Source: Candidatus Poribacteria bacterium
GTDB taxonomy: Bacteria > Poribacteria > WGA-4E > WGA-3G
Assembly: GCA_009845505.1 (NCBI GenBank)
Contig: VXZL01000322.1
Span: forward strand, 1-8,473
Direction of reading: 5' to 3'
DNA: 8,473 nucleotides
In this document: positions 1 to 6,362 of the stretch, piece by piece
Layout: the number at the start of each line of letters is the position of its first letter
How positions within the stretch are numbered: the first letter of the stretch is position 1
Made by a program: the position numbers and the translations under genes
The notes under the pieces: model-generated
What the model was told of the DNA's origin: nothing
Databases searched by the model: none
Seen by the model: only the letters and a program-made list of their open reading frames with translations

Positions 1-14
1 AGGAAATTTACTCT

Positions 15-1619
15 ATGAACCAAAATAACAAACCTAACATTATCCTCATTCTGAACGATGATATGGGTTTTTCCGACTTGGGCTGCTACGGCGGCGAAGT
101 CCATACACCCAACCTTGACCGACTCGCTACAGGTGGGCTGCGCTTTACACAATTCTATAACACGGCGCGGTGCTGTCCATCCCGTGCATCCATGCTGACT
201 GGATTACATCCGCATCAAACCGGCGTGGGACACATGATGGGCGACGACGGACTTGAGGGGTATCGCGGTGATCTGAATGACCGGTGTATCACTATCGCCG
301 ACGCAGTCCGTTCAGAAGGCTACGGCACATATATGAGCGGCAAATGGCATATCTCTCGGCATGCCGGTGCAGATGGTCCCAAGCACAGCTGGCCCTGCCA
401 ACGCGGGTTTGACGAATACTACGGGATTATCACAGGTGCCGCTAATTTCTGGAAGCCGAATACCCTGACGCGCAATAATACCCGCATTGAACACGATGAA
501 CTCCCTGAGGGCTACTTTTTCACAGATGCCATCAGCGATGAAGCGGTGACATTTATCCAGAACCATACTGAAAAGACACCGGAACGTCCATTCTTCACTT
601 ATGTCGCTTACACAGCACCACACTGGCCCCTGCACGCACACGAAGAAGACATCGCACGCTACAATGGACGTTTCGCCGCCGGATGGGATGAGCTGCGAGA
701 AGAACGGCTCTCACGGATGCGGGAAATGAAAATTTTAGATGAAGCGTGGCAGCTTACCGCAAGGGACCCTTCACAGTTACCTTGGCGTGAAGCGGAATAT
801 AAAGAATGGAATCAACGGCGTATGGAAGTCTACGCAGCGCAAATCACCCGCATGGATGCAGGTATCGGGCGAATTATCGACACATTGGAGGGGACAGGAC
901 AACTCGACAACACGCTCATCCTCTTTTTAGCGGATAACGGCGGCTGTGCGGAAGAACTCGGGGGTCCTCCAGCGATACGTGATAGCAATTCACTGATTAG
1001 TACCGAGACGACCTCCGACGGACAACCCGTCTATCGCGGCAACGACCCACGCATCATGCCAGGTCCCGAAACCACCTATCAGAGTTACGGCGTTCCGTGG
1101 GCAAACCTGTCCAATACCCCTTTCCGTGAATACAAGCACTGGGTACATGAAGGCGGTATCGCTACGCCACTGATTGCACATTGGCCGGATGCCATAGAAT
1201 CCTCAGGCGAATTACGCCATCAACCCGGACAACTCCCGGACATCATGGCGACATGCCTCGAAGTTTCAGGTGCGACCTATCCTGAAGAGCACGATGGGAA
1301 GCCAATTTTGCCGTTAGAGGGAACGAGTTTAGTGCCGATTTTCGATGGGAAGGACAACGGTAAGGATGTGGTTTATTGGGAACACGAGGGCAATTGTGCG
1401 GTGCGTCAAGATAATTGGAAACTGGTCTGCAAGTTTCCCGGCGATTGGGAGCTCTACGATCTCGCCGCCGAGCGGACGGAGATTAACGATCTTGCCGCTA
1501 AGCATCCACAAAAGTTGGAAGAGCTCGTCGGACTTTACCGAGATTGGGCGGATCGCTGTCTTATCTATCCATGGGATAGACTCCAAGAACGCCGCAGGCA
1601 GGAGCGCGACCAACGTTAA
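15..1619 (+). CDS. AtsA-like arylsulfatase (formylglycine-dependent, S1 family)
   Basis: Predicted type I sulfatase hydrolysing sulfate esters with a Ca2+-bound formylglycine. The fold starts at once (PNIILILNDDMGFSDLGCYG, residues 7-26), with metal ligands D15 and D16. The signature C53-C54-P55-S56-R57 provides Cys53 for conversion to formylglycine by a maturase not present here. Other expected active-site residues are K110 and H112 (SGKWH), H203 (APHWPLH), D307-N308 (LADNGG) and K374 (YKHWVHEGG). The segment after APHWPLH (EEDIARYNGRF, then GWDELREERL) resembles Pseudomonas AtsA-type arylsulfatases. Length (534 aa) is normal for the family. The ATG has AGGAAA at 1-6, 8 nt upstream. There is no signal peptide from this start, so a cytoplasmic location is inferred, although only 14 bp upstream are visible. 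It converges on the lactonase gene. The substrate (aryl versus carbohydrate sulfate) is unknown. Confidence 0.93.
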   Translation: MNQNNKPNIILILNDDMGFSDLGCYGGEVHTPNLDRLATGGLRFTQFYNTARCCPSRASMLTGLHPHQTGVGHMMGDDGLEGYRGDLNDRCITIADAVRSEGYGTYMSGKWHISRHAGADGPKHSWPCQRGFDEYYGIITGAANFWKPNTLTRNNTRIEHDELPEGYFFTDAISDEAVTFIQNHTEKTPERPFFTYVAYTAPHWPLHAHEEDIARYNGRFAAGWDELREERLSRMREMKILDEAWQLTARDPSQLPWREAEYKEWNQRRMEVYAAQITRMDAGIGRIIDTLEGTGQLDNTLILFLADNGGCAEELGGPPAIRDSNSLISTETTSDGQPVYRGNDPRIMPGPETTYQSYGVPWANLSNTPFREYKHWVHEGGIATPLIAHWPDAIESSGELRHQPGQLPDIMATCLEVSGATYPEEHDGKPILPLEGTSLVPIFDGKDNGKDVVYWEHEGNCAVRQDNWKLVCKFPGDWELYDLAAERTEINDLAAKHPQKLEELVGLYRDWADRCLIYPWDRLQERRRQERDQR

Positions 1620-1630
1620 CGTATTTTGTT

Positions 1631-1654
1631 TGGGCGGGACCTGATACCCGCCCA
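1631..1654. terminator. Hairpin between convergent genes, probable bidirectional terminator
   Basis: A perfect 8-bp stem, TGGGCGGG (1631-1638) with CCCGCCCA (1647-1654), has an 8-nt loop. It sits in the 42 bp between the sulfatase stop (1619) and the stop of the convergent lactonase gene (1662). On the plus strand it is followed by TTCTCTACT, only a weak U tract. On the minus strand the following bases are A-rich, so termination in that direction would have to work without a U tract. Confidence 0.6.
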
Positions 1655-1661
1655 TTCTCTA

Positions 1662-2756
1662 CTAAACACACGGAAGCATCTTCAAACAGACAGGCGTTGG
1701 CACTTCTGTTACGTGTCCCGTCGCATTTAATTCGCCTGTTTCTTGGTCGATTGCGAATGTCACAACCGTATCTGTTTGTTGATTCGCAGCAAAAAGGAAT
1801 GTCCCTTCCGGATTCAGTCCAAAGTTCCGTGGTGTTTCACCTTGTGTGGATTCGTGACCAATAGGACTCAGGGTGCCCGTTTCTGCGTCAATCGCGCAAA
1901 TGGCTATGCTATCGTGTCCACGGTTTGAGCCATACAGGAATTTCCCGGAAGGATGGACGTGAACATCAGCGCAGTGACTTCTGCCATCAAAATTATCAGG
2001 CAGCGTAGAGATCGTCTGGAATTCCGTGAGCGTTCCAGCACTCGCGTCATATCGGAATGCGGTGAAGGTTGAATCCAGTTCGTTGATTACATAAGCGTAC
2101 TCTCCGTTTGGATGGAAATCGAAATGTCGCGGTCCCGCCCCAGGATGCACGCGTGCCCACGGTTGGGTATTAGGCGTAAGTTTGCCGTTTTCTGCGTCCA
2201 ATTGGTAAATAAGGACTTTATCAATGCCGAGGTCAGGTGAGAAGGCATAACGATTGCTGGCATCAATCATAATTGAGTGGGCGTGCGGTTCCATCTGCCG
2301 CTGCGGGTTGATACTCGACCCTTCGTGCTGCACAAAATCAGAGGCTTCGCTCAGCCGTCCATCTGATTCTATCTGAAAAGCAGCGACGCTTCCGCCGCCA
2401 TAATTTGCCACAAGTAGACACTTGCCCGTCGCATCTACACTCAAATGGCAAGGCGCGCCACCCCCCGTCGCGCGTTGGTTGAGGTAACTAATCTCGCCAG
2501 TCTCTCGATGGATGTAAAATGCTGTAACGGCACCGCTATCCTTACCCTCAAACTCACCGACTTCATTGACAGCAAAGAGATACTGACCGCTCGGATGTAT
2601 CTCCAAAAATGACGGATTTTCAACGCCTGTGAGTTTGCTGCTATATTCCAGGTCACCCGTCGCACCGTCTAAGCGATAGACGTAAATCCCTTCGCTGTCT
2701 CCATGCGTATAAGTGCCGACATAAACGAAATAGTCTTGGTTGTTCTGTTGCGCCAT
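1662..2756 (-). CDS. Lactonase family protein (YkgB/6-phosphogluconolactonase-like seven-bladed beta-propeller)
   Basis: 364 aa, matching the Lactonase family (PF10282), whose characterised member YbhE/Pgl hydrolyses 6-phosphogluconolactone. Propeller repeats are visible along the chain: YVGTYTHGDSEGIYVY near residues 11-26, then NPSFLEIHPSGQYLFAVNE, GGGAPCHLSVDATGKCLLVA, PHAHSIMID, GAGPRHFDFHPNGEYAYVIN, HVHPSGKFLYGSN and PRNFGLNPEGTFLFAANQ. Most blades carry the family HPSG/NPEG turn followed by a strand. No signal peptide is seen. The start is set by AAGGAG at 2764-2769, which overlaps the stop codon of the upstream sulfatase; the intergenic gap is 11 bp, so the two are almost certainly one operon and probably translationally coupled. 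The operon partner suggests a sugar lactone from a sulfated or acidic sugar rather than central metabolism, but this is inference. Other propeller lactonases of unknown substrate are the main alternative. Confidence 0.9.
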   Translation of the reverse strand: MAQQNNQDYFVYVGTYTHGDSEGIYVYRLDGATGDLEYSSKLTGVENPSFLEIHPSGQYLFAVNEVGEFEGKDSGAVTAFYIHRETGEISYLNQRATGGGAPCHLSVDATGKCLLVANYGGGSVAAFQIESDGRLSEASDFVQHEGSSINPQRQMEPHAHSIMIDASNRYAFSPDLGIDKVLIYQLDAENGKLTPNTQPWARVHPGAGPRHFDFHPNGEYAYVINELDSTFTAFRYDASAGTLTEFQTISTLPDNFDGRSHCADVHVHPSGKFLYGSNRGHDSIAICAIDAETGTLSPIGHESTQGETPRNFGLNPEGTFLFAANQQTDTVVTFAIDQETGELNATGHVTEVPTPVCLKMLPCV

Positions 2757-2767
2757 TGATAATCTCC

Positions 2768-4378
2768 TTATGAAACTTTAAGATGAATCGTTCTTTCTTC
2801 GCTTTCAAGGTAGCCGATGCGGATTGCTTTCGCTCGCACGGTGGTTTCGCCTTCCGGTATACGTAGCGGTTCGGTATACAATCGCCACTGTGCGTCCTCA
2901 CCTTGCTCAGTCGTGTAAGCAATTGATGCGCCATGAGTAGAGCAGTGAAGTTGCAAAACGAGCGGAGCCGACCACTCGCCATCCTCGTTTGCTACCGTTG
3001 TACCGGGTTGTTCGGCATTAATCGGGATAAAAATAGGAGCCGCTGTTTGCGGTTGTGTGCCGTCAGGATACCACTGCGCCACCATCTGCTCTTCGGATAT
3101 ATCCCCCATATCGCCAAAATCAGACTGCCATTGCGACAGCGCACCCCGCATCTGTTCCAACACAGCATGATGTTCAGGATCTGCCGCCAGATTGTTCAAC
3201 TCATACCGATCGTTTTCAACGTTGTAAAGCTCTTCAGCAGGGCGCGGGTAACGGAACATAACCGCCTGATCCCCTTCAAGTTCACCCGCTGCATACAACC
3301 GCCACATCTCTTGCATGACCGGATGCCGGTTGCGATAGGGAATCCAGAGCAGATAAGGTTTTTCAGGATAATAATTTCTGATATATTTATACCCTTTGTT
3401 ACGCACAGCGCGCACCATATCGTAAGATTCGTCGTACCGGTCGCGCGTGGCGAAGATGTATTCGCGTTCAACCTTTTCTGCTCCAAGGAAGGGCTGTCCC
3501 TGTAGATGTTCAGGTGCTTCTACACCACAGAGCGAGAGCACTGTTGGACCGAGATCAATCAGACTTACCAATTGTTCGCTGACACTGCCAGCAGTGAGCG
3601 TATCGGGCCACCGCACAATTAAGGGTATGCGGATACCCGCATCATAGGGCCACCGTTTTCCGCGTGGGAGTCCTTCACCGTGGTCACTCCAGAGGAAAAC
3701 GATAGTATTCTCCGCAAGTCCGTCCTCTTCCAATTGATCTAAAAGTTCACCGACGCGAGCATCGGCAGTCGCAAGGTTGTCGTATTGACGCGCCAGTGCC
3801 TGTCGCGCTTTCGGTGTATCCGGTAGGTACGGCGGTAACTCTACATCATCAGGATTCGTAGTTGTAGTCAGCGGACGATCTTCCCGTTCCCACATACCGC
3901 TTTCGTGTGTAACAGTCGGATTGAAAACTGAAAAAAACGGTTGTCCCGCTTCACGATTTCGCCAGTGACCTGTGTTATCACACACATCCCATGCTGTGAT
4001 TGGTGGCGTAAACTGATAGTCGGTCTTGCTATTATTCGTGCAATAGTAACCGGCCCCTCTGAGATATTCGGTAAAGGTTTTAACGTAAGGCGGTGGTACT
4101 GCTGAATATGGAGTCGGCATGTTCGGTGTGTGCTGGTTTGTATGTGCTGTTCGCATGTGGTGTGTACCGATTGAGGTTTGATACATACCCGTAATAATTG
4201 CAGAACGGCTCGGAGCGCAGACTCCAGCAGTCGAAAACGCATTTGGGAACCGGCATCCGCCCGCAGCGAGTCGATCAATATTCGGCGTACGCGCAAGTGT
4301 GTCCCCGTAACAACCGAAGCGAGGCGTTGTGTCCTCTATAGAGATCCAGAGGATATTTGGACGATCTGATGTATTCAT
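2768..4378 (-). CDS. Sulfatase with C-terminal CHB_HEX_C-like domain (heparan N-sulfatase-like group)
   Basis: Second type I sulfatase, 536 aa, clearly distinct from the first. Residues 7-18 (PNILWISIEDTT) give metal ligands E15 and D16. The formylglycine site is C54-A55-P56-S57-R58 in GVCAPSRSAIITG. K118 (NNSKTDYQF), H158 (NPTVTHESG), D232-H233 (LWSDHGEG) and K241 (RGKRWPYDAGIR) complete the usual active site. The IEDTTP start and NNSKTDY block resemble N-sulfoglucosamine sulfohydrolase-like sulfatases, so carbohydrate sulfate is a reasonable but unproven substrate. Residues about 450-536 form a beta-rich module (CSTHGASIAYTTE ... YTEPLRIPEGETTVRAKA ... GYLESEERTIHLKV) that reads as a chitobiase/beta-hexosaminidase C-terminal-type domain. 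The start has AGGAG at 4384-4388, 5 nt upstream, behind a strong promoter. No signal peptide is seen. First gene of an operon with the lactonase. Confidence 0.93.
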   Translation of the reverse strand: MNTSDRPNILWISIEDTTPRFGCYGDTLARTPNIDRLAAGGCRFPNAFSTAGVCAPSRSAIITGMYQTSIGTHHMRTAHTNQHTPNMPTPYSAVPPPYVKTFTEYLRGAGYYCTNNSKTDYQFTPPITAWDVCDNTGHWRNREAGQPFFSVFNPTVTHESGMWEREDRPLTTTTNPDDVELPPYLPDTPKARQALARQYDNLATADARVGELLDQLEEDGLAENTIVFLWSDHGEGLPRGKRWPYDAGIRIPLIVRWPDTLTAGSVSEQLVSLIDLGPTVLSLCGVEAPEHLQGQPFLGAEKVEREYIFATRDRYDESYDMVRAVRNKGYKYIRNYYPEKPYLLWIPYRNRHPVMQEMWRLYAAGELEGDQAVMFRYPRPAEELYNVENDRYELNNLAADPEHHAVLEQMRGALSQWQSDFGDMGDISEEQMVAQWYPDGTQPQTAAPIFIPINAEQPGTTVANEDGEWSAPLVLQLHCSTHGASIAYTTEQGEDAQWRLYTEPLRIPEGETTVRAKAIRIGYLESEERTIHLKVS

Positions 4379-4400
4379 TGTAGCTCCTTTTTTACGAATG

Positions 4401-4429
4401 ATTGTACTTCAAGCAGCGATTTAAGTCAA
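4401..4429 (-). promoter_or_regulatory. Sigma70-type promoter for the sulfatase-lactonase operon
   Basis: On the minus strand, TTGACT (4429-4424) and TACAAT (4406-4401) are separated by exactly 17 bp. Transcription would start near 4394, giving a leader of about 16 nt that contains the AGGAG of the sulfatase gene. Prediction from consensus only. Confidence 0.7.
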
Positions 4430-4432
4430 CAT

Positions 4433-4445
4433 AACTCTCTGAGTT
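4433..4445. repeat. Short inverted repeat in the divergent control region (possible operator)
   Basis: AACTC-TCT-GAGTT is a 5-bp inverted repeat with a 3-bp centre. It lies between the two divergent -35 elements, 3 bp from the minus-strand one (4424-4429) and 19 bp from the plus-strand one (4465-4470). That position suits a regulator of both directions, but the repeat is short enough to arise by chance. Confidence 0.3.
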
Positions 4446-4464
4446 TCAGATTATTGGAAAAGCA

Positions 4465-4493
4465 TTGCAAGTGTGTTGAGAGTGTGGTAAAAT
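4465..4493 (+). promoter_or_regulatory. Sigma70-type promoter for the SIS-domain gene
   Basis: TTGCAA (4465-4470), a 17-bp spacer and TAAAAT (4488-4493) form a good sigma70 match. Transcription would start near 4500, giving an 89-nt leader before the ATG at 4589. The spacer contains AGTGTG twice (4470-4475 and 4481-4486), 11 bp apart, roughly one helical turn, which could mark a regulator site between -35 and -10. Confidence 0.65.
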
Positions 4494-4588
4494 AGCCGTC
4501 GCGCGCTGTAACACAGGTTTGTAAGTTATTTCTTATGACGTTTTATTTAATTCCAAAATCAAGCGATTGAGGCTACAACACATATATT

Positions 4589-5356
4589 ATGAGCAATTCT
4601 CATCTACGTTATCTACACACTGCACAAGAGGTTCTGAAACAGATTGAGGCTACACAAACCGAGGCAATCGCACAAGTATCTGAGATGTGCGCCGAGACAA
4701 TAGCAGCGGATGGGCTCGTCTACCTATTTGGTTCTGGGCATTCCCGCATGGCTGTTGAAGAGATGTTCCCACGCTACGGAAGTTTTCCCGGATTTTTTCC
4801 TATCGTCGAATTAGCGGTCACATATCACAATCAAGTTGTCGGATGCAACGGTCAACGCCAGGCTCTCTTTTTGGAAAACATTTCGGGGTACGCAGAAGTA
4901 ATCTTACGGAACTTCACCTTCGGTCCCCACGACTGTATGATAGTGTTTTCCAATTCTGGAACAAATATTCTCCCTATTGAAATGGCGGTGGGTGCTAAGG
5001 CGCAGGATCTGCCCGTAATAGCAGTCAGTTCTATCGCGCACAGTCGTTCATCGACCTCGAAACACCCTTCTGGCAAACGTCTGTTTGAGATTGCCGATCT
5101 GACGATTGACAACTGCAATCCGCCGGGCGATGCTGTCGTGGAAATTCCAAATTTAGCGTATCCTGTCGGTCCCACCTCCAGCATCGGTACACTGACCATT
5201 GTGAATGCTATGAAATGTCAAGTCGCTGAACTGCTGACGGCGCGTGCGAAACCACCGGTCGTACTGACGGGTGCGCATTTCCTCGGACCTGAAGAATCAG
5301 CAAAACAGATTGAACGGGCTTATGACGATTACAAGGCACGCGCCCAGAGAAGTTGA
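4589..5356 (+). CDS. SIS-domain sugar isomerase-like protein (UPF0309 type)
   Basis: 255 aa single SIS domain protein, related to the GmhA/SIS_2 group that binds or isomerises phosphosugars. An N-terminal helix (residues 5-40) leads into LVYLFGSGHSRMAVEEMFPR (43-62), the first phosphosugar-binding loop. VFSNSGTNILPIEMA follows with S121-N122-S123-G124-T125-N126 as the second loop, then PVIAVSS and the C-terminal VLTGAHFLGPEESAKQIERA block that I associate with the UPF0309 family. No DNA-binding domain is present, so an enzyme or sugar-binding role is more likely than a transcription factor. The ATG is poorly supplied with a ribosome site: the best candidate, TGAGG at 4568-4572, is 16 nt away, and no in-frame alternative start is nearby. 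It is divergent from the sulfatase-lactonase operon, so a shared role in sugar catabolism is inferred. The exact substrate is unknown. Confidence 0.87.
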   Translation: MSNSHLRYLHTAQEVLKQIEATQTEAIAQVSEMCAETIAADGLVYLFGSGHSRMAVEEMFPRYGSFPGFFPIVELAVTYHNQVVGCNGQRQALFLENISGYAEVILRNFTFGPHDCMIVFSNSGTNILPIEMAVGAKAQDLPVIAVSSIAHSRSSTSKHPSGKRLFEIADLTIDNCNPPGDAVVEIPNLAYPVGPTSSIGTLTIVNAMKCQVAELLTARAKPPVVLTGAHFLGPEESAKQIERAYDDYKARAQRS

Positions 5357-5385
5357 CATTACACAATTTTTCCGTTGACTTCTCT
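5346..5385. repeat. 12-bp inverted repeat spanning the SIS stop codon and the nadD promoter -35
   Basis: AGAGAAGTTGAC (5346-5357) pairs with GTTGACTTCTCT (5374-5385): eight outer Watson-Crick pairs, two G-U pairs and two further pairs, around a 16-nt loop. The left arm contains the SIS stop TGA (5354-5356). The right arm contains the -35 TTGACT (5375-5380). GTTGAC also occurs as a direct repeat 22 bp apart. It could end SIS transcription, act as an operator for the nadD operon, or both. There is no U tract directly after it, so it is not a classical terminator. Confidence 0.5.
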
Positions 5386-5403
5386 CGTGCAAACTTGTAT
5401 ACT
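5375..5403 (+). promoter_or_regulatory. Strong sigma70-type promoter for nadD-yacG-yqeK-rsfS
   Basis: TTGACT (5375-5380), a 17-bp spacer and TATACT (5398-5403). Each hexamer differs from consensus at one position. Transcription would start near 5410, about 55 nt ahead of the preferred nadD ATG at 5465. Confidence 0.75.
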
Positions 5404-5464
5404 TTAAGCAGGACGAAGGAATGCTGGGTTTACTGAATTGAGTTGGGATCCGCAGGACATTCTG

Positions 5465-6064
5465 ATGCTGAATACTACCGAAAGAATTGCTGTGATGGGT
5501 GGAACGTTCAATCCAATCCATTACGCGCACCTGCTAAGTGCTGAACAGGTTCGGACAGGGCTGGGCTACGATAAAATCCTGTTTATCCCTTCTGCGAGAC
5601 CGCCTCACAAGGTGGCTGATGCTGATATTATCGCACCCGAACACCGGTACCAGATGGTGCTTCTGGCGATCGCAGAAAACCCTAATTTTGAAGTGTCACG
5701 CATTGAATTGGATCGGGAAGGTCCGTCATACACGATTGAAACCTTGAAAGTCCTTGAGAAACTTTACGGAAACACCCGTGAACTCGGATGGATTATTGGA
5801 GCTGATTCGCTTATTGAGTATAAAATCTGGAAAAACTTTGATGAAGTATTGGCGCGATGCGTTATGATTGCAACAACGCGTCCGAGTTACGATCTGAATC
5901 GGGTGCCGTCTGAGATACGCAATCGGGTTACAACCTTTCCAGTAACTGGCGTTGATATATCTGCCACAGTCATTCGTGAACGGATTAGAAAACGGCTTTC
6001 AATTCGGTATCTTGTGCCCGAAACAGTTCGATCGTACATTTATCGCCATAAGTTGTATCATTAA
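5465..6064 (+). CDS. nadD: Nicotinate-nucleotide adenylyltransferase NadD
   Basis: Transfers AMP from ATP to nicotinate mononucleotide to form deamido-NAD, the penultimate step of NAD synthesis, in the cytoplasm. The nucleotidyltransferase signature is RIAVMGGTFNPIHYAHL (residues 7-23), with the two histidines H19 and H22 of the HxGH-like motif; the usual Gly is Ala21. ARPPHK, GPSYTIETL, WIIGADSL and the C-terminal DISATVIRERI, equivalent to ISSTxIR, complete the family pattern. The chosen ATG gives 199 aa, typical for NadD, and has AGGA at 5454-5457, 7 nt upstream. An in-frame TTG at 5438 would add nine residues but has no well-spaced ribosome site. First gene of the four-gene operon; yacG starts 43 bp downstream. 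Confidence 0.95.
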   Translation: MLNTTERIAVMGGTFNPIHYAHLLSAEQVRTGLGYDKILFIPSARPPHKVADADIIAPEHRYQMVLLAIAENPNFEVSRIELDREGPSYTIETLKVLEKLYGNTRELGWIIGADSLIEYKIWKNFDEVLARCVMIATTRPSYDLNRVPSEIRNRVTTFPVTGVDISATVIRERIRKRLSIRYLVPETVRSYIYRHKLYH

Positions 6065-6107
6065 CCGAAGTCGTCGCTTTCCCGTTGGATGATAGGGATG
6101 TAAGAAT

Positions 6108-6341
6108 ATGCAACACACATGCAGTATATGCGGAACAGTTTACGATTTTGTGTGGAAAGAAGGGACACCTCTACCGAAAAATTTTCCGTTCTGTAGCGCA
6201 CGGTGCAAGGCAGCGGATCTGGCTAAATGGCTGAATGAAGAGTACACCATTCGTACCCCCTTGCCGAGTGTGATATTGTCGAATACCGAGCGGGAACTCC
6301 TTATCGAATTGGGAATGGACCCCGACGATGATGACGGCTAA
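6108..6341 (+). CDS. yacG: Zinc-binding DNA gyrase inhibitor YacG-like protein
   Basis: 77 aa, matching the YacG family (PF03884) in length and layout. Four cysteines form the zinc site, C5-x2-C8 and C29-x3-C33 in a PFCSARCK context. They are followed by the family hallmark DLAKWLNEEYTIR (residues 37-49). E. coli YacG binds GyrB and blocks DNA binding by gyrase; the C-terminal tail contributes there. Here residues 50-77 form a different, acidic tail ending in a run of Asp, so gyrase inhibition is by family only. AGGGA at 6094-6098, 9 nt before the ATG, supports the start. It lies between nadD and yqeK with short gaps (43 and 21 bp), so it is co-transcribed with them. Confidence 0.88.
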   Translation: MQHTCSICGTVYDFVWKEGTPLPKNFPFCSARCKAADLAKWLNEEYTIRTPLPSVILSNTERELLIELGMDPDDDDG

Positions 6342-6362
6342 AACGGTAAAGGTCTATGTAAT

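Noticed and set aside
1329..1655. 108-codon minus-strand frame across the first sulfatase 3' end
   Set aside because: Antisense to the conserved sulfatase C-terminus and running through the intergenic hairpin; no ribosome site or motif.
2933..3505. 190-codon plus-strand open frame inside the second sulfatase gene
   Set aside because: Entirely antisense to a gene with a complete sulfatase active site; its translation has no recognisable domain and no suitable ribosome site.
3868..4296. 142-codon minus-strand frame overlapping the second sulfatase in another frame
   Set aside because: Same-strand frame shadow, low-complexity Arg/His/Thr-rich translation, while the sulfatase frame is intact throughout.
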